Source: Paucimonas sp.
GTDB taxonomy: Bacteria; Pseudomonadota; Gammaproteobacteria; Burkholderiales; Burkholderiaceae_D
DNA length: 12,119 bases
Assembly (NCBI GenBank): GCA_029266815.1
Contig: JAQSWC010000048.1
Coordinates: 1 to 12,119 of the forward strand
Direction of reading: 5' to 3'
The first letter of the stretch is position 1; each line of letters starts with the position of its first letter. The notes under the pieces were generated by a model that saw only the letters and a list, made by a program, of their open reading frames with translations, was not told the DNA's origin and made no database searches. Shown piece after piece: positions 1-6,878 of the stretch. A program made the translations under genes and the position numbers.

Positions 1-587
1 TCCCTCGTTACCGACGGTGTGCCGCCATAGGGCAGCTCCTCCACGCTGGTGCCGAATTGCGCCTCTTTCGGCAATTCGCTCTCTTGTCGCTCCAGTCCGA
101 TCATCTCTGCACCCTGGTTGACGATCGCCATGCCTTGTTTCGGGTTGGAAGCCAGCAATGCAACCACCGCACCCGTTATAGCCAATAGCAGCAGCACGCC
201 CGCAAGCCACCATCCCTTATGCCGGCCCGCTGCGGGATAGCCATAGTTTTCCTCATCGGGCAATACCGGCGCGGCCGCTCCGGTTCGTTCATGCAGATAA
301 GGTTCTCGGCGCTGGGCGACCCGCCTGTCTCCGCCGCGACGCCTTTCGTTGCGGCGCAGCGGGGCGGCGGCCTGGTGGGCAGCCTTCCGCACGTTGGCCC
401 TGCGCTCGGCATGCAGAGGCTCGCGTGACGCTTTTACCCCCGGCTCGGCCAAATCAGGTCTCTGACCCGAAGCGTCTCCGGTCCTTTCGGGCACGCTTCC
501 GCTCTTTGCCGAACTGAGCAGCAACCCGCAGCCGCTGCAATAGCGTGCGTGAATATTATTTTCTGTTTCGCAACGTGGACAACGCAT
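1..587 (-). CDS. Zinc-ribbon single-pass membrane protein (C-terminus cut by window edge)
   Basis: The frame is open from an ATG at 587 to the left edge, about 195 residues with no stop, so the C-terminus is missing. Seen: the protein opens with a zinc ribbon, CPRC at residues 3-6 and CSGC at 17-20. Next comes a polar linker (about 21-123) very rich in arginine, with runs such as RRNERRRGGDRR. A hydrophobic segment at about 126-146 (GWWLAGVLLLLA onward) reads as one transmembrane helix, followed by an acidic, non-cytoplasmic-looking tail. Inferred topology: ribbon inside, tail outside. Proteins with an N-terminal ribbon, a basic linker and one helix are common, and their function is usually unknown; nothing here assigns one. 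It is divergent from the small gene starting at 792. I am confident that it is coding, but not of its role. Confidence 0.8.
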   Translation of the reverse strand, partial: MRCPRCETENNIHARYCSGCGLLLSSAKSGSVPERTGDASGQRPDLAEPGVKASREPLHAERRANVRKAAHQAAAPLRRNERRRGGDRRVAQRREPYLHERTGAAAPVLPDEENYGYPAAGRHKGWWLAGVLLLLAITGAVVALLASNPKQGMAIVNQGAEMIGLERQESELPKEAQFGTSVEELPYGGTPSVTR

Positions 588-791
588 GGTGAATTCGTCT
601 TATTGCTGCTTCTGCTAAGTAATCGTTAACTCAATTAATGGACTAATAACAGATTGACCGTTTCAAAGATGTGAAAGTTTTATCTTGAAACACATAAAGA
701 TTTCATTCTGGAATGCCGCTCCTAATAAAAGCCCCCTATACTGAGAAAAACTTGCCATTCCTTATTGCCCTTGCTCTGATTGCAACAAATC
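588..791. promoter_or_regulatory. Divergent intergenic region, AT-rich
   Basis: These 204 nt lie between two divergently transcribed genes and are clearly more AT-rich than the flanking coding DNA, so they should hold promoters for both directions. The best -10-like hexamer for the plus strand is TATACT at 737-742, about 50 nt before the ATG at 792, but no good -35 lies 16-18 nt upstream of it. For the minus strand I could not pick a convincing -35/-10 pair. An imperfect inverted repeat sits at 660-691 and is listed separately. No Shine-Dalgarno sequence is obvious before the ATG at 792. Confidence 0.5.
660..691. repeat. Imperfect inverted repeat, possible operator
   Basis: The arms GTTTCAAAGAT (660-670) and ATCTTGAAAC (682-691) are reverse complements apart from one extra A in the left arm; the outer seven bases match perfectly. 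The centre-to-centre distance is about two helical turns, which would suit a dimeric regulator binding between the divergent genes. It has no T-tract, so it is not a terminator. Function is inferred only. Confidence 0.4.
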
Positions 792-1118
792 ATGTCCAGT
801 AACTTTCGTCCGGTTTTCCTAGAAGATGCACACGAGGGCATGATGCTGGCTGACGATGTCATTGATGCACACGGGAATGTATTGCTGCGCAAGGGCATGA
901 CCTTGTCGAACGCTGTAATCGCGTCGCTGCAAAGACATCATGTGTCAGTCCTGTCGGTCGTAAACGAGGAAGGTTCTACGGACGAATCGGCGCAGGAAGA
1001 GGCAGTCCATGAGGAAAGGCTGGCCGCCCTGTTCCGCCATCCCTCCTCTCCCGAAGAAGCGACGGATCTGCTGAAGCAATGCATCTATCACTATCGTTTA
1101 TGTGACGTCGATGAGTGA
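792..1118 (+). CDS. Small protein resembling the N-terminal module of HD-GYP proteins
   Basis: A 108-residue protein. I take the ATG at 792 as the start; the frame also opens at a TTG at 780, which would only add four residues. Neither has an obvious ribosome binding site. Residues 8-55 (VFLEDAHEGMMLADDV, then GNVLLRKGMTLSNAVIASL and a short V-rich strand) follow the pattern seen at the N-terminus of many HD-GYP phosphodiesterases: 'G M .. L A .. V .. G .. L L . K G . . L . . . . I . . L'. The rest is acidic and helical. It overlaps the HDOD gene by 8 nt (the ATG at 1111 lies before the stop at 1116-1118), so the two are probably translationally coupled and may act together. The family resemblance is from memory of the pattern and moderate; function is unknown. 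Confidence 0.75.
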   Translation: MSSNFRPVFLEDAHEGMMLADDVIDAHGNVLLRKGMTLSNAVIASLQRHHVSVLSVVNEEGSTDESAQEEAVHEERLAALFRHPSSPEEATDLLKQCIYHYRLCDVDE

Positions 1119-1971
1119 TTCCGGCATCACTTCAGTCGTGCAGAAAATCCATCTGGACGAGGTGGTCGAGGAGATACAGCAGTTGCCCGCGCTCTCCGCT
1201 GTCGTCACGGATCTGCTCAACAGCATCGACCGGGACGATATCGACACCACCGAACTCGCGCACAAGATTTCCCGCGACCAGGCGCTCACCGCCAAGGCGC
1301 TGCGCTTCGCCAATTCGTCCTACTACGCCAAGTCCAAGGTCACCACCCTGCATCAGGCTATTTCGGTGGTCGGCATCAATGCCCTGCGCAATCTGGTGCT
1401 GGCAGCAGCCATGGAAGGCACTTTTCCCGATCATCTTTGCCGGGGTTTCGACTTCAAGGCATTCTGGCGGCACTCCATCGGCACGGCGGCCTGTGCCAGG
1501 GTACTGGCGCGCCATCTGCACCTGAACCAGAACCTGGCATTCACCGCCGGGCTGCTGCACGACATCGGAAGGCTGGTGCTGGTGACGCGGTTCACGCATC
1601 AATACGAAGCAGCGCTCGACTATCGCAATGAATATGACTGCCACCTTCTCGATGCGGAACGCACTGTGCTCGGCATCGACCATCTTCTGGCAGGCCATGC
1701 GCTTGGTACCCACTGGCAATTCTCCGATCCGATACTGCATGCGATCATCGGCCATCACGAACCGGATTCGATGGGTGGCGGCTCGCTTGCGGCGCTGATC
1801 AATGTCGCCAACGCTGTTGCGCATGCGCTCGATTTTTCACATGCACCGGAAGACCTGGTGCCGCCCGTATCGCTCGTGGCCTGGAACGGCGTCGGCCTGG
1901 GCACGGAAGACTACATGCATGTGTTCCGCGAGACCGAACTCGAGTTCCAGGAAATGAGCCGCATCTTCTGA
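1111..1971 (+). CDS. HDOD-domain signalling protein retaining HD residues
   Basis: A 286-residue cytoplasmic protein, essentially one HDOD domain. Seen: the leading helices with LPALSAVVTDLLNSI (25-39), then ISRDQALTAKALRFANSS (53-70), ISVVGINALRNLVLAAAM (84-101), H121 in a WRHS context, LLHDIGR at 148-154, and GHHEP at 214-218. Family knowledge: HDOD domains are relatives of HD hydrolases, many have lost the catalytic residues, and they usually act as regulatory or scaffolding modules in c-di-GMP, stress or motility signalling. This copy keeps the His, the HD pair and a later HH, so some hydrolase activity cannot be excluded. A GTG at 1102 in the same frame is an alternative start; the ATG at 1111 overlapping the upstream stop is preferred. 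The gene ends 28 nt before sbcB, possibly in one transcript. Confidence 0.85.
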   Translation: MSDSGITSVVQKIHLDEVVEEIQQLPALSAVVTDLLNSIDRDDIDTTELAHKISRDQALTAKALRFANSSYYAKSKVTTLHQAISVVGINALRNLVLAAAMEGTFPDHLCRGFDFKAFWRHSIGTAACARVLARHLHLNQNLAFTAGLLHDIGRLVLVTRFTHQYEAALDYRNEYDCHLLDAERTVLGIDHLLAGHALGTHWQFSDPILHAIIGHHEPDSMGGGSLAALINVANAVAHALDFSHAPEDLVPPVSLVAWNGVGLGTEDYMHVFRETELEFQEMSRIF

Positions 1972-1999
1972 GCGGCCGATCCGACGCTTTTCACTTCTG

Positions 2000-3442
2000 A
2001 TGACACCGACCACCTTCCTCTGGCACGACTACGAGACTTTCGGCGCTCAACCGCGGCGGGACCGCCCTGCGCAGTTTGCCGCAGTGCGCACCGATACCGA
2101 GCTCAATGAAATCGGCGAGCCCATCATGCATTACTGCAGGCCGAGCCCGGACTATCTGCCCGATCCCGTTTCCTGTCTCATCACCGGCATCACACCGCAG
2201 CGATGCATCAAGTTCGGCATACCGGAATACCAGTTCGCCGCACGCATAGAGCAGGCGCTGGCACAGCCGGGCACCATTGGCGCCGGCTACAACTCGATCC
2301 GTTTCGACGACGAGTTCACGCGCTTTCTCTTCTGGCGCAACCTCATAGATCCCTATGCACGCGAGTGGCAGAACCAGTGCGGCCGCTGGGATCTGCTCGA
2401 CGTCGTGCGCACTGCCTATGCGCTGCGCCCGGAAGGCATCGAGTGGCCGAGAAACGCCGAAGGGCGGGCCAGCTTCCGTCTGGAAGACCTGAGCGCAGCC
2501 AATGGCCTGCAGCACGAGGCTGCCCACGACGCCCTTTCCGACGTGCGCGCCACAGTCGCGCTTGCGCGGCTCATCAGGAGCAGGCAGCCACGGCTTTTCG
2601 ACTTCTGCCTCTCGCTGCGAAAAAAAGACCGCGTCATGGACGAGATCGGCTTGCCGCGGCAGCGCCCGCTGCTGCATATCTCCGGCATGTTTGCGCCGGA
2701 ACAGGGCTGCCTTGCAATCGTATGGCCGCTAGGCACGCATCCGGTGAACCGCAACGAAGTCATCGTCTGGGATCTGGCATACGATCCAAGCGAGCTGCGC
2801 ACGCTCGATGCCGACACGATCCGCCTGCGCATGTTCACTCGCAGCGAGGAACTGCCTGAAGGAATAAGTCGGCTTCCGATCAAGACTATCCATCTGAACA
2901 AGTCACCCATCGTGATCCGCAATCTCGACACGCTGCCGGCCGCCACGGCCGAGCGCTGGGGAATCGATATGGAGCTTGCACTGCGAAATGCCGATATCGC
3001 CGCCTCATGCGGCTTGAATGAGACGCTCGTGGATATCTGGCGTGAGGTCTTCCGGCGCCCGGCTGAGACTGACGTGGATGTCGACGAAGATCTCTATGGC
3101 GGCTTCATCAGCCAGAACGACAGGCGTCGCCTTGATCGCCTGAAAAACTTAGGCGCCGATGCGTTGACCGGCTTACATCCAACGTTTGATGACGCGCGCT
3201 TGGGGGAGCTGTTTTTCCGCTACCGGGCGCGCAATTTCCCGGACTCGCTTGATGCCGATGAACAGCGCGCCTGGCATGAGCACTGCTGCAACCGTCTGGT
3301 AAAAGGTGCCGGCGGTTCACGCACCTTCGCGTCCCTAGGTCAAGGGATCAGCGGATTGATGAAGGACGCCCATCCACCCGCACGAGCCATTCTGGAAGAC
3401 GTGGCGGAGTATGCGGCCAGCATGGTGGAATGCGGGCAATGA
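2000..3442 (+). CDS. sbcB: Exodeoxyribonuclease I (SbcB)
   Basis: A 480-residue protein, close to E. coli SbcB (475). It degrades single-stranded DNA 3' to 5' and acts in recombination and mismatch repair. Seen: exonuclease motif I, FLWHDYETFG, with acidic D10 and E12; motif II, GYNSIRFDDEF at 97-107, with D103; motif III, AAHDALSDVRAT at 174-185, with H176 and D181. These are the DEDDh residues, in the same relative spacing as in the E. coli enzyme, shifted by five. The middle and C-terminal regions follow the SH3-like and helical exonuclease I extensions (for example YGGFISQNDRR and LFFRYRARNFP). The ATG at 2000 gives the family N-terminus with motif I right after it; there is no clear ribosome binding site. 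It lies 28 nt after the HDOD gene and 63 nt before the cyclase gene. Identification is firm. Confidence 0.97.
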   Translation: MTPTTFLWHDYETFGAQPRRDRPAQFAAVRTDTELNEIGEPIMHYCRPSPDYLPDPVSCLITGITPQRCIKFGIPEYQFAARIEQALAQPGTIGAGYNSIRFDDEFTRFLFWRNLIDPYAREWQNQCGRWDLLDVVRTAYALRPEGIEWPRNAEGRASFRLEDLSAANGLQHEAAHDALSDVRATVALARLIRSRQPRLFDFCLSLRKKDRVMDEIGLPRQRPLLHISGMFAPEQGCLAIVWPLGTHPVNRNEVIVWDLAYDPSELRTLDADTIRLRMFTRSEELPEGISRLPIKTIHLNKSPIVIRNLDTLPAATAERWGIDMELALRNADIAASCGLNETLVDIWREVFRRPAETDVDVDEDLYGGFISQNDRRRLDRLKNLGADALTGLHPTFDDARLGELFFRYRARNFPDSLDADEQRAWHEHCCNRLVKGAGGSRTFASLGQGISGLMKDAHPPARAILEDVAEYAASMVECGQ

Positions 3443-3505
3443 TGTCATTTTTCGCCGATTTGTCCTGTATCCTTTGCTCAATGACAGAATGAGCATTCGA
3501 TCAAG

Positions 3506-4471
3506 ATGACCCGCTTCTCCGATACCGGCTGCCAGATCGGCAATCTCCAGATTTTTCAGCATGCCAACGAAGCAGCCATTGCGCCGCTATTGGCAGACTG
3601 CGCAGTGGTTGATGTCGCTGCCGGAGAAACGCTAACGGAAAACGCCGGCCAGGGTACCTGCCTCTATATCGTGCTGGAGGGTGCGCTCGGCATGGCTGCC
3701 AATGACACGGCAACAGGAGATGGCAGCGTCAGCCGGATTCATGTCGGGGAATGCGTGGGCGAGTTGTCGGTGCTCGACGAGGAAGCGGGCACCGCAACCG
3801 TCCAAGCCCTGGAAGACAGCCGGGTGCTCGTCATACCCTCCGCCAAGCTGTGGCGCATCATCGACGAATCGAACAATGTGGCGCGCAATCTGCTGCGCCT
3901 GCTGTCGTTCCGCATCCGAGCCGCTAATGCGCAGTTGCGCAAACGCCAGCGCCTGGGCGAGTTCTACCGGCAATTGTCGATGGCAGACGGTCTGACCGGA
4001 TTGCAGAACCGCGCCTGGTTGAATGAGAATTTCCCAGCCCTGGTGGGCGAAGCACAACGGACCGATCGGCCCCTGTCCGTCGTGATGATCGATATCGACC
4101 ATTTCAAGCGCTTCAACGACGACTACGGCCACGTCCTCGGCGACAGCGCCCTGCAGACTGCGGCAACAGTCCTGAGCACCGCGCTGCGTCCCACCGACTT
4201 CGCCGTCCGCTACGGGGGTGAGGAATTGATGGTGATACTTCCCGGTACGGATTTGAAAAGCGCCGAAATGGTAGCCCAGCGCCTGTGCGAGAAAATGAGG
4301 CAATCGATAGTATTTGCCGACATGCGCAAACCCCTGCCGCATATCACCGCGTCTTTCGGCGTGGCCTGCCTCAGCGCACGGCAAAGCATGGAAGCCCTGA
4401 TTTCGGCGGCCGACTCTGCACTCTACCGCGCCAAGGAAGCTGGTCGGGATCAGGTGGCGGTCAACGGCTGA
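3506..4471 (+). CDS. Diguanylate cyclase with N-terminal cNMP-binding-like domain
   Basis: A 321-residue cytoplasmic protein. Residues about 18-130 form a cyclic-nucleotide-binding fold: the EGALG strand at 58-62, the phosphate-cassette region GELSVLDEEAGTATV at 85-99, then a helix. Residues about 155-320 form a GGDEF domain: DGLTGLQNR at 161-169, MIDIDHFKRFNDDYGH at 194-209, the active-site GGEEL at 237-241, and SFGVA at 283-287. The enzyme should make c-di-GMP from two GTP. RPTD at 228-231, five residues before GGEEL, matches the RxxD inhibitory site, so product feedback is expected. Oddity: the cNMP cassette has AGTA where the family usually has an arginine before the S/T-A, so classical cAMP binding is doubtful. 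The ATG at 3506 has no strong ribosome binding site. Neighbours are sbcB and the sapC-like gene; no partner is evident. Confidence 0.93.
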   Translation: MTRFSDTGCQIGNLQIFQHANEAAIAPLLADCAVVDVAAGETLTENAGQGTCLYIVLEGALGMAANDTATGDGSVSRIHVGECVGELSVLDEEAGTATVQALEDSRVLVIPSAKLWRIIDESNNVARNLLRLLSFRIRAANAQLRKRQRLGEFYRQLSMADGLTGLQNRAWLNENFPALVGEAQRTDRPLSVVMIDIDHFKRFNDDYGHVLGDSALQTAATVLSTALRPTDFAVRYGGEELMVILPGTDLKSAEMVAQRLCEKMRQSIVFADMRKPLPHITASFGVACLSARQSMEALISAADSALYRAKEAGRDQVAVNG

Positions 4472-4547
4472 CAGCCTTGCTTTCCTGCATCGAAATCAGC
4501 GGTGAGAGTCGTTCAATAGCCAGCCTTAAAATTGCCCGCCTTTATAT

Positions 4548-4568
4548 AGCCGCCAGCGAGCGGCTCGC
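4548..4568. repeat. Two overlapping short dyads upstream of the SapC promoter
   Basis: AGCCGC (4548-4553) can pair with GCGGCT (4560-4565), and GCGAG (4556-4560) can pair with CTCGC (4564-4568) around a CGG loop. The two stems share bases and exclude each other. They lie 35-55 nt upstream of the TAGAAT hexamer. No T-tract follows, so this is not a good terminator for the cyclase gene. It may be an operator or chance in GC-rich sequence. Confidence 0.25.
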
Positions 4569-4579
4569 AATGTTCGATC

Positions 4580-4608
4580 GCTTTAGCCGGCATCTGCAGT
4601 GCTAGAAT
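4580..4608 (+). promoter_or_regulatory. Probable sigma-70 extended -10 promoter for the SapC-family gene
   Basis: TAGAAT at 4603-4608 is preceded by TGC, giving an extended -10 (TGnTAGAAT). The -35 position, around 4580-4585 (GCTTTA), is poor, as is common with extended -10 promoters. The start of transcription would be near 4615, leaving a leader of about 70 nt before the ATG at 4686. The rest of the 4472-4685 gap holds only the short dyads at 4548-4568. Confidence 0.45.
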
Positions 4609-4685
4609 GGCGGGCTGCCGCAGGCCGCGATCTGCCCGGTCCGTGCTGGATGCCCTGCATTTCAACAAATACTCTGGATACGCTT

Positions 4686-5429
4686 ATGTCGATTTTGCTG
4701 TTCTATAAAAAACCTGTCCCCTTGAGCACAGAAACCCATCGCAATCTTCGCGTCAAACCGATTGCCGGAGGCTACGCCTATGCGAGCACGGCTAATTCGG
4801 TGCCTGTCACTGCTGCCGAGATTGGTTCTGTCGCATCCGAATATCCGATCGTCTTTGCTCCGGACGGAAGCGGAGGCATGGTTCCAATGGTCATGCTGGG
4901 AGTGCGTGAGCAGGAGAACCTTTTTGTTGACGCAAACGGCGGCTGGGATGCTCAATATATTCCAATGTTTGTCAGATGCTACCCCTTCGCTTTTTACAAA
5001 GAAGAAAAAGAACAAAACGCCGTCGTTGTAATCGACGAGGACTATGCAGGATTCAATGAAACCGAAGGGCTGGAACTCTTCAATCCGGATGGGTCCGCCT
5101 CTGCTCATGTTGAAGGGACTGTAGAACTCCTTCAACATTTTCATGCAAGCGCAGAGCATACGATGAAACTGACTTCCATCCTGGCAAAACATGGGCTGCT
5201 GGTGCCTCAAACCATGGATATAAATGGCCCTAACGGCAAGAAATTCGGGCTTGACGGTTTTTCCCTGATCGATGAAGGGAAGCTCGCCGAGTTGGAAGAC
5301 AGCGCTTTGCTGGAAATCGTGAAGAGCGGTGCCATGGCGCTTGCGTACGGCCATCTGTTTTCGCTTAACAATGTCCAGAAAGTAGTGCAACGGCTTGAAT
5401 CCAGACTGATCGCGGAAATGGCAGCCTGA
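4686..5429 (+). CDS. SapC-family protein
   Basis: A 247-residue protein, the usual length for the SapC family (about 250). Seen: a start of the type MSILLFYKKPVPLS, a central block with YIPMFVRCYPFAF at 91-103, and a conserved-looking DGFSLIDEGKL at 190-200; there is no signal peptide or membrane helix. The frame also opens earlier at 4599, but the ATG at 4686 gives the family N-terminus and leaves the promoter-like TAGAAT outside the gene. Family knowledge: SapC is named from the surface-layer gene cluster of Campylobacter fetus. Its molecular role is unclear, and in proteobacteria homologues occur in varied contexts. No S-layer or secretion genes are nearby here. Base use is more AT-rich than in the neighbours (for example 4990-5030). 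It has its own terminator, so it is probably a single-gene unit. Confidence 0.85.
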   Translation: MSILLFYKKPVPLSTETHRNLRVKPIAGGYAYASTANSVPVTAAEIGSVASEYPIVFAPDGSGGMVPMVMLGVREQENLFVDANGGWDAQYIPMFVRCYPFAFYKEEKEQNAVVVIDEDYAGFNETEGLELFNPDGSASAHVEGTVELLQHFHASAEHTMKLTSILAKHGLLVPQTMDINGPNGKKFGLDGFSLIDEGKLAELEDSALLEIVKSGAMALAYGHLFSLNNVQKVVQRLESRLIAEMAA

Positions 5430-5452
5430 AAACATAGCTGACGATCCATATG

Positions 5453-5479
5453 AAACCGCCGCACACCGGCGGTTTTTTT
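5453..5479 (+). terminator. Rho-independent terminator after the SapC-family gene
   Basis: A perfect 9-bp stem, AAACCGCCG (5453-5461) with CGGCGGTTT (5467-5475), closes a CACAC loop and runs directly into seven T residues (5473-5479). It lies 23 nt after the stop codon. The matching A run on the other side is only three bases, so it works mainly for the plus strand. It insulates the 89-residue gene that follows. Confidence 0.92.
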
Positions 5480-5528
5480 ATGCAGATCTTGATAAGAAGC
5501 GCTTAACAAGCAATCTATTCCATAATCC

Positions 5529-5798
5529 ATGAAACACATTGCCCTGCAATCCATGTCCCGCGCCTTGGATGAGCTGCGCATGGGCAGTCAAAGCATTTCC
5601 GTTTTCTGTACCGTATGGCGTACTCAGAAGCCGGCACTGGCCTCATTGCCGACTCGCTACCTGGAAGTCATGGAAAACCTCTTGGTTCGGCTGGAAACCG
5701 GCAGCATGTTTACCGAAGAAAGCTGCTCCTTCAGCCAGGAAGATCTGCATCAAGCCTTTGCTTCCTGGCTCAGGCAGGCAACGACGTTATCCGAGTAA
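5529..5798 (+). CDS. Small hypothetical protein, 89 residues
   Basis: I do not recognise the family. The protein is soluble and mostly helical: a short N-terminal helix (IALQSMSRALDELRMG), a central region with a single WRTQKP motif, then SLPTRYLEVMENLLVRLETG and a C-terminal helix SQEDLHQAFASWLRQA. There is no signal peptide, membrane segment or metal motif; two cysteines (27 and 66) are far apart. Reasons to think it real: a sensible amphipathic composition, an ATG start placed cleanly after the terminator at 5453-5479, and no competing frame that looks better. Against: it is short and has no visible ribosome binding site. A TTGATA at 5489-5494 could be part of a promoter, but no good -10 follows at the right distance. 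It stands alone, 120 nt before the metallopeptidase gene. Confidence 0.65.
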   Translation: MKHIALQSMSRALDELRMGSQSISVFCTVWRTQKPALASLPTRYLEVMENLLVRLETGSMFTEESCSFSQEDLHQAFASWLRQATTLSE

Positions 5799-5918
5799 TA
5801 CGGAATCGTCCCCTGATCTGCTCCTGCTTGATACAAAAGGTGCTCTGCAACCATTGCATTCTGTGTATGTCATAAAGTTATCGCACTTTCATCGAGTGCT
5901 CAATGTGACGGAGTGGGC

Positions 5919-6767
5919 ATGCGCTGGGAAGGTAATCGGGAAAGCAGCAACGTGGAAGATCGCCGCGGCATCGGTATTGGTGGCGGCTCGATCGGCATAG
6001 GTAGCGTAGTGATTGCCCTGATCGCTTCCTATTTCTTTGGAATCAACCCTGCCGTTGTGCTGAATCTTTTGGGCGGTGGCGGCATGCCGGTTGCCTCCGA
6101 ACAGAGCAACCAGCCTCCGGCAACCGACCGGGAAAGCCGATTCGTCCGTACCGTGCTCGCGGACATCGAAGATACCTGGACCGCACTTTTCCGCCAGCAG
6201 GGTGGCGAATATGCTCCGCCGAAACTGGTCTTGTTCTCCGGCATGACGCAGACGGCATGCGGTACAGGCCAATCGGCGACCGGTCCTTTTTATTGCCCGG
6301 CCGACCAGAATGTCTATATCGACCTGAGTTTCTATCGCCTCATGCAGGAACGCTTTCAGGTATCCGGCGAGTTTGCCCAGGCTTACGTGATTGCGCATGA
6401 GGTTGCCCACCATGTGCAGAATCTGCTGGGTATCTCGGGCAAAGTGCATCAGGCGCGTTCCCGGCTTTCAGAGAAACAGGCAAATGAGCAGTCGGTGCGT
6501 CTCGAATTGCAGGCGGATTGCTTCGCCGGACTCTGGGCTTTCCATGCCAACCAGGCGCGCGGCATCATCGAATCCGGCGATGTCGAATCGGCACTGAATG
6601 CGGCCACAGCTATCGGCGACGATGCCCTTCAGCGACAAGGTCAGGGCCAGGTAGTGCCCGATTCCTTCACCCACGGCACGTCGGCGCAACGTGTCGCGTG
6701 GTTCAAGCGTGGCCTGCAAAGCGGCGAAGTCCGCGATTGCGATACCTTCAACACCAATGCGCTCTGA
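5919..6767 (+). CDS. ypfJ: YpfJ-type neutral zinc metallopeptidase, membrane-anchored
   Basis: A 282-residue protein matching the putative neutral zinc metallopeptidase family (E. coli YpfJ, about 287). Seen: the family's N-terminus, MRWEGNRESSNVEDRRG, then a glycine-rich stretch and one hydrophobic helix at about 27-47 (VVIALIASYFF), giving an inside-anchored protein with the catalytic domain outside. The zinc site is HEVAH at 160-164 inside VIAHEVAHHVQNLLG; the third ligand is probably the glutamate in LELQADCFAGLW at about 195-206. The GPFYCPADQNVYIDLSF block at about 122-138 is also typical. The ATG at 5919 is chosen over the GTG at 5913 because GGAG at 5910-5913 lies five bases before it and it gives the family start. 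Substrates are unknown for the family. The upstream 120 nt contain a weak TTGCAT (5854) with AGTTAT (5876) promoter candidate and a 5-bp dyad at 5883-5899. Confidence 0.92.
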   Translation: MRWEGNRESSNVEDRRGIGIGGGSIGIGSVVIALIASYFFGINPAVVLNLLGGGGMPVASEQSNQPPATDRESRFVRTVLADIEDTWTALFRQQGGEYAPPKLVLFSGMTQTACGTGQSATGPFYCPADQNVYIDLSFYRLMQERFQVSGEFAQAYVIAHEVAHHVQNLLGISGKVHQARSRLSEKQANEQSVRLELQADCFAGLWAFHANQARGIIESGDVESALNAATAIGDDALQRQGQGQVVPDSFTHGTSAQRVAWFKRGLQSGEVRDCDTFNTNAL

Positions 6768-6878
6768 ACCTACCGGCTTGATCATGGTCAATGGCTGTGT
6801 ACCCATACAGTACAATGGGCGCGACTCTTTTCATTGACCTGATTGCCACAAGACCCGATTCGCGTGGCCCTATAAGCC

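Noticed and set aside
780..791. TTG start four codons upstream of the small HD-GYP-like gene
   Set aside because: It adds only MQQI, and no ribosome binding site supports it; the ATG at 792 is simpler.
1132..1824. 230-residue open frame on the minus strand opposite the HDOD gene
   Set aside because: It mirrors a clearly coding plus-strand gene; composition is odd and no domain is visible. High G/C at third positions keeps such antisense frames open.
3632..4384. 250-residue minus-strand frame opposite the diguanylate cyclase
   Set aside because: Shadow of the GGDEF gene; no recognisable motif and no start context.
4599..4685. Upstream start for the SapC-family gene
   Set aside because: The extra 29 residues are unlike the family N-terminus and would overlap the promoter-like TGCTAGAAT.
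4662..5435. 257-residue minus-strand frame opposite the SapC-family gene
   Set aside because: The SapC-family frame has the family N-terminus and signature; the antisense frame has none, and the terminator is oriented for the plus strand.
5521..5526. CATAAT as a -10 box for the 89-residue gene
   Set aside because: Transcription would begin past the ATG at 5529, and no -35 is found at a suitable distance.
6802..6818. CCCAT/ATGGG hairpin after the metallopeptidase gene as a terminator
   Set aside because: Only five base pairs with a 7-nt loop, and no T-tract follows.
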